A stretch of 64,000 bases of DNA from Protonemura montana. Its lineage: Eukaryota > Arthropoda > Insecta > Plecoptera > Nemouridae. A program made the translations under genes and the position numbers. Location of the stretch: NCBI GenBank assembly GCA_947568835.1, contig OX387603.1:20298651-20362650 (forward strand), read 5' to 3'. Under the pieces are notes generated by a model. It saw only the letters and a program-made list of their open reading frames with translations. It was not told the DNA's origin and searched no databases. The first letter of the stretch is position 1. Each line of letters begins with the position of its first letter. Shown here one piece after another: positions 37,411 through 49,588 of the stretch.

Positions 37411-38516
37411 CGCCCGCCCTCGTGATGTCGACCGCCGCGGCTCACGGGCCCATCGCAATCTATCGGTAGGGTTTACCAGAACGCTTTTATTTGTATTTCA
37501 CTCACTCTGTTATATGTTTTTCAGATTCGGGCGCCGCGCGACTCGCCGTTGTGGGAATCCGGCGATAGCAGCGGTGCATTCATAAAATCAATGTCGCTTG
37601 CTGTTCGCTGATGTAAAAGCTCGTTTTGGGGAAAAACGGTTTTAACTTTTGACAGGAGATATTTTTTGCGAGCATGTAGGTCTATACATGTTTGTGATTC
37701 AGTGCCTATTCTGGACTTTTGTTGTGTGCACTGTGCGCTCTGTCGTTCGACGTCGCGCGGTGTACCTTTTTTTCCCTGCGCTCACCTTTTTGGCGATTAG
37801 GAAAATACACGACGTATAAGGACGCGAGAAATAAATTGAAACCCGCGCAATTGTCGTTATAAAAAAATTGATAAAGGACGGGTCGCGGGCGCGAGCAATT
37901 CGAATATTACCATTTAATCAAAATGTAATCATCTCGCCAAATAGAAAATCGTCATTGAGAAAGAGAACAAGGTAAAAAAAATATTATTAGCTGATTGCTT
38001 TTCTGAATGACGAATGAAAATACATTATGTCGCCGTGCAAAAAAAAAAATACTTGTGTATTTTATCGTCGGCTCATTTTTTGACGAAGATGGAGAAAGAA
38101 AATCGTTTTATTACATCCGTATAAAAGTTGTGATGGACTGACGTCTACCCTACATAAAATAGGACGCGGGCAAAACGTCTGTACGTTTTAAACTGTCTTA
38201 CGACCCGAGTCGCGGATGATGGAGCTAAGAATGGTGGTAGGACAATAAGAGGTCGTATACGGCGCGTACGCGAACCCGTACGTCGGGCTACGATGCAGGG
38301 AGCTGGTGGTATGTGTGTCCGGGGGATATGCAAAGCCATCTCCCAAGCTCCCTTAACGCATTTTCAAGAAAACAGGCAAAAACATAGCTAAGGCTTTTGC
38401 TCAAATAATAACATAAGCATGCCATTTTCAAACCCCCCTTTTCTCTATTCTCATACAACCTGAAACAAGGGAGAAAATTACTTTGAAAATAAATTTCCTG
38501 TGAAACCCTTGCCTAA

Positions 38517-38531
38517 GGGGGGGGGGGGGGG
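38517..38531 (+). repeat. Poly-G tract, 15 G
   Basis: Run of 15 G after gcctaa. A shorter 9-G run occurs at 39268-39276. Confidence 0.98.
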
Positions 38532-40348
38532 CAAAAGTACAAACTATCCCCCTTTATAGTCTACTTCTAACGTGCATGAAATTTATTTCAGACGTAAGAA
38601 ACTATAGAAATAAATCTGTTTCTTGCAATGCAAACCGGTAAAGATTGACGTTACCAACAACCGCGATAATTTTTATAGAAAACTAAAGACGCATAAAAAC
38701 TGATGACGAGCCGCTTTAAAACAACGAACAACCATCACAATGCAAAACTTTTCGGAGAAAATTGTACACAGCAACCACCATAATAGTTGATATGGGCAAC
38801 TTTGCGCGAGACTCGTGTTAGCTCGGGCACGGATAGTACAGGCCTCACTTCCACACAGAGACACGGACAGACATGTTCAAGCGTTATCATTGCCAAACAT
38901 AACGAGCCCCACACCTAACTGCTTGCTCCATGGCTGCTGCTTGACTCAACTTGGAACCAACTTTCGAAACTAAACTTCGCATCTTGTTTCTAGAGCTATA
39001 GATGCTCAAGCCAAAACCCAGCCTGTATGAGGTGGTTTCCCAAGATGAATTAGCCATATCAAGGGGTTTTAGGTGCGGGTGTGCGGATAGGGTGTAGGGG
39101 GGGAGGGGGTGCACTAATGAATGAAACCAGGTGCAGAGATACTAATTATAATGATAAGATATGAGATGGTGGCAGAGGACAATGACGTATTAAAGGAAAC
39201 TAGTAAGGAGATCAATGGGAAGCCATGGTAGAGCCTACAGGAACCACTTGACGGGATTACCGAGGATGGGGGGGGGAGGAGACATCAGGATGTTGGATTA
39301 GGACAGCTTGATTCCAGGCAGAAGTGGCAAGTCAAAGAGACGAAATCAACTGAGATGTCAAGCCAGTTGATGTGAATTTTTAATTCGCAAGTGAGTGCAA
39401 ATGATTATTCGCCCCAAGCATTCACCCAAACGTACAAGGAAATGTTGAAATGTTAAACAAGTATTTTATAATTTGCGAATTGATTCTGAAATTGAAATCC
39501 CTGCTTCGCAAAGCTGAGAATGAAGATGAACGGAGGGTAGGCGGATTGTTCTGCTCATGTCCGGAAAGTTCGCTAAGTGGTGGTATATTGTATAAAGCCT
39601 GCAGCCTGTTCAGCTGCATCTTCCCAGCGTTAAGATCTGATTGTCGAGCAATTAGGGGATGTGAATGGTGCGAAGATGTTCACCACCAATCGGCCTGTTG
39701 CTTAGAACTTCCTGTGACGTGCGATCTGTCCGACCAACCCCGTCGAGTGTCTGCTAATAATCACCTTGTAAGACAACCATAGCTTTTGTTTCTGTACAAC
39801 GTCTCGCAAAAGTCGATCGCTATTACCGTTTTCAAAGCGTTCACACACAGTCATACGCAATCAAACTTTACAGCCCTCGAGGCGATTAAAATTGCGTAAG
39901 ACAGGAAGATGATTTCATGCTAAGAATAAAGTGTGTTGATAAAGGAAGCGGATCGCTGGGAAATTAGTTGACAAATATTTATTTTTCGCTGTCGGAAGTT
40001 TGCGATGTGAAGGGATAAAAATAAGGTGTCGTTGTCACGTCTTTATTCATAGTCAACGCCTCACATCCATGGCGCGTATTGTGCGAAGTTAAATTCAGGA
40101 ATTCCGGAAGCAGATTCGGATCGAGTACAAGAAGCGACTGACCAGAAACAGCGCCGAGCAAGTTATACGGGTCTGTGTTGTCCGCCCACGACTTTTGAAC
40201 GCGAGTGTACGATCTTCGGTTTAGTTTCTAAAGCCATAATTTCTCAGTTAATTGTTCCTCATTTTGAAAGCAACTTCTGCAGAAGACATTAAGTGCAGTC
40301 GATCCCCTTCTACTTCTTCTCGTACCCTTCTTTGGGCCGGCCGGGAAT

Positions 40349-40412
40349 GGCGGCGGCGGCGGCGGTGGCGGCGGCGGCAGCAGCAGCAGGCGACGCCGAC
40401 GCCGACGCCGAC
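40349..40412 (+). repeat. Compound (GGC)n-(CAG)n-(GACGCC)n repeat
   Basis: About nine GGC units interrupted by one GGT are followed by four CAG units and then about three and a half GACGCC units. One plus-strand frame translates this as an Arg/Gln/Thr-Pro run, but that is a product of the repeat and no other sign of coding is seen. The GACGCC part is the purest local tract of a word scattered across the whole window. Confidence 0.95.
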
Positions 40413-43400
40413 CTGCCCAACTATCCAATCTAACAGTTTACACGAGGCTGCAAATCTTATTCCTCCTCGCGAGAATCTTCATTTGACCTGCTGACAGTCG
40501 GGTCTCGTAATTCTTTCTTTTCTCTTTCCTGTGCAGCGCGCCCGCTGTTATCCCTTTCCTCAACTTTACGCCTTTGTTTTTCCAGAGTTTCCTTCAGAAG
40601 AAAGGAAGCGACGAGTTTCCCTGCGTCATCGAAAACGTCGCTGTGACGTCGATTTCGGGTATGAAAAAATCGGACAACAAAAAGTGCTGGCAGATAAATT
40701 TTTAGAGAATGTCATCTCTGCAACTTTTTCATTGGTGCAGAGCACACTTGCTGGCACAAAAAAAAATGTGAGCAAATCATAAATTTTCATTGCAGCTATA
40801 GCTGAGGAGAATACATGGTGAAACTGCATGGGCTTAGCCGAAATCTGCATGCAGCAATTCAGAATTACTGCACATTCCTAGATGATCCTCCGCAAAGTTA
40901 TCCCATAATGGCCGCATGGTCCATGGATATTAAACTTTTTAATTGAACGCCTATCCGAAACATTAAATCCAATCTTGAAAACTAACCCTCGAAATTGCAA
41001 AGGAAAACTTTATAAGCTTCAGTAAGGTCCTATCTTTTCCGGGGGGCGGCCCCCCGAATGAAGGGAGGAAAAACTGCATAGCGTGCGGCACAAAATGGCT
41101 TAATATTTCCCTATTACAAAAAACGAGCGCATAATTTGAACTTGCAGTTCTTTTTTGGCAACGTGCGCTGCATCGTTCCACCCTTTGCGGGTGTCGGGGT
41201 GCCCGGTTCGTGTCCCGGGGCGTGCGCTTAGCCGGGGCAACACGCCCTCTCGTGATGTCCCGCCCACCATCGAGTGTACAAGTACATGCTCTGTACTTAG
41301 CTACGTACACTCTGTGCACTGATAAGACTCGGCGAGTCGCGCAACGGTATTTGCTATGAGTTACTGTCACTGATTCAATACGAATAAAAATTATTATAAG
41401 TTGTGCAGTGAAGTTTCAATTTGTCTTCATTATTTTATAGAGCAAACGAGTAAATTATGCATGCTCAGCCCAAGACTTGCTTTTAAGGGACTTCATAAAG
41501 CAGGAGATTTCAGTAAAGTGAATCGCAATGGATTGCGCATGGGTATATCTTTCTGCACAAAGACAACAATCTCTATCCCATATAAGATTCACAATGATAA
41601 GACTTCACTCGTCTCTGATTTCTCACATTATTCTGCAGTAACCCTCTCAATCACATCGATTTAATAACCTGCCATTCGATTTGAAAGCGCAACCCTAGCA
41701 GGTTAGCAACGCCCGCTCCGCGGTAGTCCCACGAGTAATGTCACTTCTTGAATAAAGGAAGCCACACGATTATCACGATTATAAACTGCTCGGACTTGAG
41801 TCAGGAGATGTTTTATTATTCTCTATTTTCAATTCACAAGTTATAATGAATAATGCATTGGGTATAGAAACGAACGGGTTGATTTTCCAATAGCGCCTAG
41901 GCTGATGGTGCATGTACGAATGAGAATTGCCAGCCCGTCTAGCATCGTAGAGCGCAGAAGGTAGCTATAATATAATAAATGCATGAAGTGAGAAGGGTTG
42001 GATGGTGAATGAACCATGTTTTCACCAGTACTATTCAAATGAATTTTAATTGCCTACATAAAGAGACCGATGCGGGAAAACCAAAAGCACTTCACTTCTT
42101 AAATGTTGAAACCACGTTCAAAATTTGCATTTACTCTTTAGGAATCTTTATCTCTATCTGCCTATCTCTATTTAAATATCTATTGTCTTTCTTCCACTCA
42201 CTTGGCGGCATAGATGCACCCTTGTGTGAAAAGCTATGGATTGTATACTTTATTTCCTGTAGTCTAATCCTTAAGCAGTCACAATTTACATTGCACAAGT
42301 TCCCACTGTTGCAGGCGAACAGCCAGAAAAACACTCCAAAGATAATTGTATTTACAATTTAAATGGTCTTTTATACGCCATTCTCTTATTACGGTATTTA
42401 AATGCGATGACATTAGCGTTGTGGCAGAGGTGTGAGGGAGAAAGCAAACATTTCGCATGAACGGTAAGAGATATTCACATTATGGAAAGTATTGGTTTAA
42501 TTTAATTGTGTTTGGTTAACAACAGAACCAATACAGGGTCGACACGACCATAACTCACCGTAAAGAAAACCCGAGAAGAAAAACAACATGACAAAAAGCT
42601 AACCCACACATTCGTGACCAGCACGCCCACAAAACAAAAGACAAAAATGTCGAACGCGTACCCCCATTAGCGCCGCCACACAATTACGCAATTAGACGAA
42701 GCCTATAATTATGACGATTAGCCACATTATACAGTTCATGTTTTCGTCAATTGACATGAGCTACGACTGTGACCGATAACACACAGACAGCAGCACGTTC
42801 ACAAATTCGAAACGATCATGTGCCGCGCAACGCAGCGTGCAACGCACGGCACAGCCTACACGGGGTTAATAATAATATTCAAAAAAGTGTTGTAGCTCAG
42901 GCGCGATATCAGCCGGTGCCCGATGAAAGATGCATAAATTGGATACGTGTTTATTGCACGCACACACGCACACGATCGCGCGAGGTGCCCGCGACGCACG
43001 TGGTACGTGCAGTGGCGGCAGTCGGGTGGTACTAGATAGGGAAACAATGGTTAAGCGTCGATGTACGAGGTTGTTGGACGCTGTGGGTCTATAACGGGTG
43101 TTCAGATTAATGGAGCAGGTGGACATTTGGTTTCGCAGGCTGATTTCACGCGGCAAAGGTGCGTTGGTGGAGCAAATGAAAAAAATAATAATACGGCAAC
43201 GAAAACTGATTAAGAACCAAACCGAAAGATATTGGAGCCACGTACGCAACATAAAGACTATATAAGGAAATGCATTTGGAACAGATCTGTGGCCACGCCA
43301 ATAATGCCAATAATGTAGCAAGCTAGTCCGCTCGTTTTCTGAACAGATATCAAACAGCCATTTCCCTACCTATTTTCCAATCCCAAAGGACTTGAGTAGA

Positions 43401-44146
43401 GGTCGAAGCTCTCTCCATGGAAAATCCCTCAAGGCCGCCACTGGCTACATGCCCATCACGTGGTCTGTCCGTCAAGTCAGGTGAAGTCGAGCTTCGATTA
43501 TCGCGACTCGCCTTCCCTCCCACGTTCGATGAGTTAACAATAGGTGTGTACCTGTGCACATTCAACTTAGAGGTACTGTGTGGCATGCATTGACAGTCAT
43601 ACAGGCTACGGTTGATGCCATGCGGGCCTCCCCGCACACGGTGAATTGTAATTGAAAACATGCCGATTGATTGATTGATTAGTTTTATAATTGGTTGTAA
43701 TTGGTATAATTAGTTGTTTGAATTTGCACCGTCTTCCTTTTAATTTGCTACATTTCTAGAAGTTTTCTAAAAAGCAATCCCTATTGGCAATAACTTCACG
43801 TGCTTTGAAATGCTATAGAAATTAATTGCAAGTCTTTTGTCATAGGTAAGGGTTGCTTTCAGCGCAATTTGCCAAACATATCCACTCGAATGGTAAAGGT
43901 AACAAACGCTACCTAAGTACAATCTTACAATGATCACGTTCTGATGATGGAGACGCCGTGCCGCAAAGAAAATCCCACCGTTAGCTCCCACTGCAGGTCT
44001 CAGTCACAAAATTTCCCGACTTCCCGTTCCCCGACAGTTTTAATATCGCCCGCCCGCCTGACACCCGTAATTGGTCGCACAATTCCTAAACACAAACCGG
44101 CGACAATAGCTCGCTATTTCTGGGAACGTGACCACGAGCTGGTGGC

Positions 44147-44169
44147 ACCCACCCACCCACCCACCCACA
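44147..44169 (+). repeat. (ACCC)5 microsatellite
   Basis: Five ACCC units followed by ACA. Confidence 0.95.
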
Positions 44170-44697
44170 GCAGACCGCAGCAAACACACAGACACACACA
44201 TTTTGTATCTTGTCATGTCACATTCGAGCCAGCAACGAGCACGCGGCAAACAGAAATAAATTAATGTATGTATTTGCGAGATCGGCCCTGCCCCGTAACT
44301 GCCACGCAGGGTAAAATGTAAAATAAAACGGCGAAAACGGAGCGCGGATAGCGAAAGCACACCAGGACGAACAAACCAAAGCAAGGATTTATACATTCTA
44401 ATAAATGGGATGTAGAGAACGGAGTAGAACGTAGTTTCATAAAATTGATAGCCACTCTGCAACATAGAGCATAGGTTTGAATAAGACTCGACGTTCCGGA
44501 CTCGGATTTTGTTGAATTCCCTTCTCGTTCCCGATGCCTGTGCGCTTGCAAATGTGTGTATGTGTGAGTGTGGATACGGATGGGAGCGTGCTGGCCTGCA
44601 GGATGGCGTGGTGTGTATGGAAGCGCGCCGTGGAGAGAGCTAATGGCTTTCCCAGGCTACACATATCCTGAAATGCTATTTTCCTATCCAGCCCCTC

Positions 44698-44709
44698 CCC
44701 CCCCCCCCC
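44698..44709 (+). repeat. Poly-C tract, 12 C
   Basis: Run of 12 C following agcccct and followed by tgctgccgg. Confidence 0.98.
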
Positions 44710-45344
44710 TGCTGCCGGCGCCCCAAAAAACCCCCATACAATTTCAGTAATGTGAATGCGTACGCAGTTGCGTGAAGGCTGCTTTCGGTAAGCCATAAGA
44801 GTCTGTGTTTTTTTTTGTTATTTTGTAGCAAAATATCGGATAGAACCGTTTTTTTTTTGTTTTTTTTTAACTCATGTGCTGATTTTCTGTGGAAAAGTAC
44901 AGAGGATTTACTGATGTAGCTGTCATTCGTATTCTTCTTGTAATTAAAGGTAGACATAGTGTGTAGTAGTTACGGGTGGAACTATCGGTGGCCGATCTCT
45001 AAAAAACTAGAAGAATCAACTCATTAAAAATGTGTTTCATAGTAACTTCCTAAACCATCCGCCGTAAACTTAAACTTCGCTAATAGTGGGTTTAGATTGC
45101 AAGTTAACAAATACAATGACCACATAACCAGATCGCAGCACATGCACCAGGCACTTTTTCATTGTTTTACTTGAAAATAATTAGCAAAATTGGTGTTTCG
45201 AAATAAAATTAAAATAAGATTTACGAAAAAACGCGTTCCCCGCTGTTCTGATTTTATCTACGGTAATACAGCAAAAAATCCAGACAAATTAATGAGATAA
45301 GAAAAAGTCCAGAACACATTTTTTTGCACAAGGGCACGATATTT

Positions 45345-45365
45345 TTACATTATTTAATAATGTAA
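45345..45365. repeat. 21-bp AT-rich perfect palindrome
   Basis: TTACATTATT and AATAATGTAA are perfect 10-base arms around a single T; it could be a dimer binding site or a small cruciform. Confidence 0.6.
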
Positions 45366-46730
45366 CAAAGCAGAAAAAAAAAACAGGTAAAAATCTGTGC
45401 GAATCAGGTAATTTTCATGTAATTACTAGACCAAAACACAATCCCAGATACGCATCTCATTCGGCGCAGCGTTCAAGAACACAATAAAACCATCTTTGTA
45501 CAGAGCCAACGCACACGTCCATCTCCATAACACACTGGCCTGCACTAACCAAACGCAGTGCACACATGCATAATGCACCCCAAGTACGCAAGTGCATACG
45601 TAATGCAGTGTGCATATCATCTACCCACGCTGCATGGGCACACATACACTCACACAGGCAACGCTCGGCAAACACTAACGCGCAGTAATTGCACAGGAAA
45701 GTGCACCAGTGCAGTATGCACTCGACGACAGGGGTATCTGATTAGTGGTAATCCATGCATGCACTCTAGGCCAGTGGAGGTGGTCGCACGTCGAAATGAA
45801 CTGACGATCAACTACGCGACAAAGATCAATTAGTAGATCTTCACAAATAAGGAAAGAATCGCATCAAGAATTTCAAGTTTTTAAAAGAAAGGCAATTGCT
45901 AACCCCAGCCCTACCTTCCAGCTCCTAAAGCAAAAATGTTTAAAAGAATAAGAAAATATCAAATTAGTACTAATAAGGCAATCGATTCATTTGTGGGTTT
46001 GACGACGCACTGTTTTGACTACTGTTTAATGGCGCCGTTGAATGAGTGGATTGTGATGATGATGAACTTAGACTTGCCTAGTAGGAAGAATGGCAAACCC
46101 GGTCTACATCTTCAATCCGAAGGACGGAATAACACGAACAGGCTTCCTCTACTAATCCATGCTGTCGAGAGGTTGATAAGCAAGGCGAATGAAGTTGCTT
46201 TACTAGCTTTCATCCCTCCAACCTCTCTCCCAAACATAATTGGTCATGTGTATGATGGTCAGCCATCCAACACCTGACTCAGCGCAGTGTTGCTTAACTT
46301 TTGCGGTCCCATTAGAACCGGTGTTTCCAACATGTCGAACCGTTGGGTTAACTACGGCAAGACAGAGTTGCCGGTGATTGCAAGTAAATAAGCTCAATTG
46401 AAACAGTTATCCAAATAATAACAATCAGAATAGGCCCATAGTACATATATATATGGGTTGTTTTTTCACGGAAACGTTAGCTATCGATTTTCCAAACGAT
46501 ACATTCAGACATCAAAGCTGTGAAAACAGCAAAACCTAAACGAAACTCCAAACGGAAAATTATGATAACTCAATTCCAAAGCCTGAACATAGAATTTGGT
46601 GGTGCTTTCAAAGTATTTGAGAGATCGACGGTGGTGGTGCCACGATCACGCGTGACAAGCACCAATCCACGCGTTGACAGCGCACACGCACATGCGAGTG
46701 AATGTATGCTGCACCTCGCACGCACCTTCC

Positions 46731-46744
46731 CGGTGACGTCACCG
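46731..46744. promoter_or_regulatory. Palindromic CRE site
   Basis: CGGTGACGTCACCG is a perfect 14-base palindrome containing a full cAMP-response-type TGACGTCA. It lies in a CpG-rich patch with further TGACGTG-like words at about 46,782. No transcription start is evident nearby. Confidence 0.35.
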
Positions 46745-48032
46745 CTGCGTAATTACACCCGGTGTACAGTTCGTTTCGGCTGACGTGTCACCGCGTGTCT
46801 CCGAACGACCCCCGAAACTGAGACCTAATCAAGTTTTGGTGCAGCTATAACCTGGTTCCAGGATCGTTTGTCAGCAAAGATTTTTTTTTAGATTGCCGTA
46901 AGAACCCTTGTTAAACTCAAATTTGGTGAAAAAGCATTTGTTTTCTTCCCTGAAGATAAACACAGAAAGCCCATTGGATCACTTTTCCGAATTTCTCTCT
47001 GACATGCCACGATACAATGCACTGGTCACTTGTTTTTCGTCCCATTCCAAGTGCTTCGACTTGAGTCATAAGGCGCTGTCAAGGAAATATTACATCCATC
47101 GCAGTGCGAATCGCAACAAAGCGTTTGACAAATTCGCCATTCTAAAATGACTAACAGTGGTGACATCTTACAAGAAACACACTGTAGATAGCAAAGCATT
47201 TCCACAATGCCTGGACGTGCTATACACAGTATAACAGTGTTCACGTCACTCCAGCTCTGAGCACCACCTCTAACCACTCTATTAATAAATCTACCTGTTA
47301 AAATATTGGCCAGGATGTGGGTGCTGATTACAATCACACCCTACATACGAGTCGAGCTACGATATTTTTTATTTTTAGCAAAAGAAAATCGTTTTAATCA
47401 TACAATACACGATCTAGCTAAAAGTCACAGTAACCCAAGTGAGAAAATGGGGTAGATAATGTTCGAATTAGCATGGGATGTGATTTTTTTTTTTTGGTAG
47501 CGCGACATTTAACAATGTTTCCAGACACCGGGATACGAACGATAAATAAAGCGATTTAATTTTAATCCGATCAAATTATTTGTGAGCGAACTGTAGGATT
47601 AAATAGCACCGTTTGTAAAACTTATAGCCCAACCCTGCATAACCTATCGGTGACGTTATTATTCCAAACAAGAGCCGAAAAAAGGGCGCAAAGAATAAAT
47701 AACCCCACGCGTGTGCAGCTTTTTCGGCGCTGGCTACGCAGAAAAAACGGCCTGCTTGCGCTGTTATTTCTGTTCGCACCTCGGACCGATAAAATGGCAC
47801 ATATCTCTCAACCGGCCAGGATATTGCCAGCAAGTCGCGAGTAACAGGCAATCATTCGAGCGATATTTTCATTTCGTAAATACCCACGTGATCGCTCTTT
47901 TAAACGCAGGGGTTGTAAAGTTAACGGGCAAGGTGGAAATATTGGTGGTGGTCGACTTGAGCGATGTCCAACGATTACAAAAACGTGCCTTGAGTCGATA
48001 AATAGTTTGTTTAATTCGTGATACTGATATTA

Positions 48033-48105
48033 TCAAGGAGGCTGGAACCTCGTTCTTCTTTTTTGTTGCTAGTAAAACAGAAGAACGCGGTTCAAGGCTT
48101 CTTGG
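48033..48105 (+). ncRNA. Pre-miRNA-like hairpin
   Basis: Two arms of 30 bases (48035-48064 and 48074-48103) are complementary at 25 positions plus one G-U pair, around a 9-base loop (gttgctagt). Two further pairs (C34-G104 and the U33-G105 wobble) extend the stem to 73 bases in all. Four isolated single mismatches are spread along the stem, the shape expected of a microRNA precursor. The 5' arm includes ggaacctcgttcttc and the 3' arm gaagaacgcggttcaagg. The plus strand folds slightly better because of the G-U pairs, but the minus strand would also fold and would agree with the inferred host transcript. I match the arms to no microRNA I know. It could instead be a chance fold-back. Confidence 0.4.
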
Positions 48106-48271
48106 ATCTGAATCAATCAAATGGCGGGTAAATTTTGAGATAAGCGGCAAATGCGTGCGCATCAGGAGCAATTCGGTTTTTAAAAGCAGATGGAAACAAA
48201 GTTACTTAACGCAGAAAAAATGAAAAATTTATACTCGCTGAAAACTCACTTCGTTAACTTTACTATTTTGT

Positions 48272-48291
48272 AAAAAAAAAAAAAAAAAAAA
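48272..48291 (+). repeat. Poly-A tract, 20 A
   Basis: Run of 20 A. No element body or target duplication is visible beside it, so a retroposon tail is possible but not supported. Confidence 0.95.
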
Positions 48292-48630
48292 CAGATATTA
48301 AAACTTTTCATGATAAAACGTGTCAAAAAAACTAAAGCAATAATAATTACGTGAATCACTTCGGGGACACGTGGCCCTCAACTGCCAAACAAAATTCATT
48401 TAATAATAATTAACCGAAAAAAAAAACTTCATTCATAATTGAATAGACCAGCGAGAGATCATCAGCGCGAAACACCACGCATCGAGCAAGAATTCCATTA
48501 TTATAATTCACCTAATAATAAACGTAGCCCCATATAAAAATGTGTGAAAACACGTCTACTTCATACTCGAAAACCAGATATTTTACCCGACTCCTATAGC
48601 GTTTATAAAATTATCAAGATTAAATAAAAG

Positions 48631-48659
48631 GTATAATTAATTTTATGACATAATTATAC
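48631..48659. repeat. 9-bp inverted repeat GTATAATTA
   Basis: GTATAATTA and TAATTATAC are perfect arms around an 11-base spacer. Both arms hold a homeodomain-type ATTA core. Confidence 0.5.
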
Positions 48660-49471
48660 GTATTGCAGCCAAGTTGGCTATGCGGGCTTGCGGTCGCACC
48701 GCTTTGACGATAGCATCGTATTATGCCTATGCACCGACTCTACAGTATACCCACAGACATAACCCACACGTCACTTCAAAGGTGCACAAGTACAGTTCTA
48801 AACGTGTTTCCACCGAGCATGCCCTGTCATGTCCTGTCACACGAATCGTTGGCTTTCGAGTGCATGTTTTTTTGGCGGTGAAAATAATTACACTTATGTG
48901 CGAATGAAATACTTGACATAACACTACGACTATCGTGTTCCTCTGCAATGCTTCCAGGCGTTATGCTTTCATAAAAATCAAAAAGCAAATCAAGGTTCGT
49001 TTTATTTCATTTTTATGTTTTTGGCCACAGAGAGATCCGCGTCGTCGCGTCTGCGAATTGAGACGGTACGGTCGGTGCGCTACACTCGCCGTTATTATTT
49101 TGCGGTGCTTTGAGCGGAGATTTGCAGTGTACAGGGGAGAAATTACACATCAGAAACATGACAGTTGTGAATTTAGAAAAAAATGTGTATGCCTTGAGGT
49201 GTGATGCCTTTGCGCATGAAAAATCCCTCGGCCATGAACGAGTATATATAGCAAATCAAACGCACTCAGCTCTAGGACGTGTAAATTCAACGCGTACTTC
49301 CCGATTAATTTGTCCAATCGCGCTATTGTAACCAAAGGTGGTGTCAAACCGTCCATGATAAGCAACCAGTATATGACGACCACGAAACAATAAATAATGC
49401 ATAAATAATCAGAGCCCTTATCACTGCAACCATTGCATTTGTATGTATAGTTAGAGGGCCCATAACTAACG

Positions 49472-49588
49472 CAAAAATTACTGTCAAAAGACTACTTTAC
49501 CGGCAAAACTGGAGGATGCTAGTAGATAGGGTCACCGTCGTTACAAGTACTAAGAAATTGCATTTCGTTATTTCTCACAGATTACGCT
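49472..49588 (+). repeat. Diverged dispersed element, copy B
   Basis: Counterpart of the copy at 3,938-4,054, same orientation. Shared blocks include accggcaaaa, gaggat, gtcac, aagaaat and cagat. The copy may begin slightly earlier, at the taacta block near 49,471, if a four-base gap is allowed. The family is not recognised. Its 30% divergence from copy A suggests either an old insertion pair or sequence held by selection. Confidence 0.65.

Larger units (their letters stand above)
33996..40348. other. Non-coding stretch after site 3 (upstream side)
   Basis: It holds nested palindromes at 36.3 kb, a homeodomain-site cluster at 37.4 kb and a poly-G tract at 38.5 kb. A plus-strand frame at 39,450-39,782 is unusually cysteine-rich and is discussed under findings. 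Nothing is recognisable as a known gene. Confidence 0.4.
40413..48032. other. Non-coding stretch
   Basis: AT-rich single-copy sequence with a poly-C tract, an ACCC microsatellite, a 21-bp palindrome and a CRE palindrome. Open frames are short and unrecognised. Confidence 0.45.

Noticed and set aside
40252-40494. Plus-strand frame with Arg, Gln and Thr-Pro runs
   Set aside because: The runs come from the compound trinucleotide repeat; no support outside it.
43833-43850. Plus-strand tag fused to gtaagg, a possible ratchet site
   Set aside because: Weak pyrimidine tract and no clear branch site; opposite strand to the four good sites.
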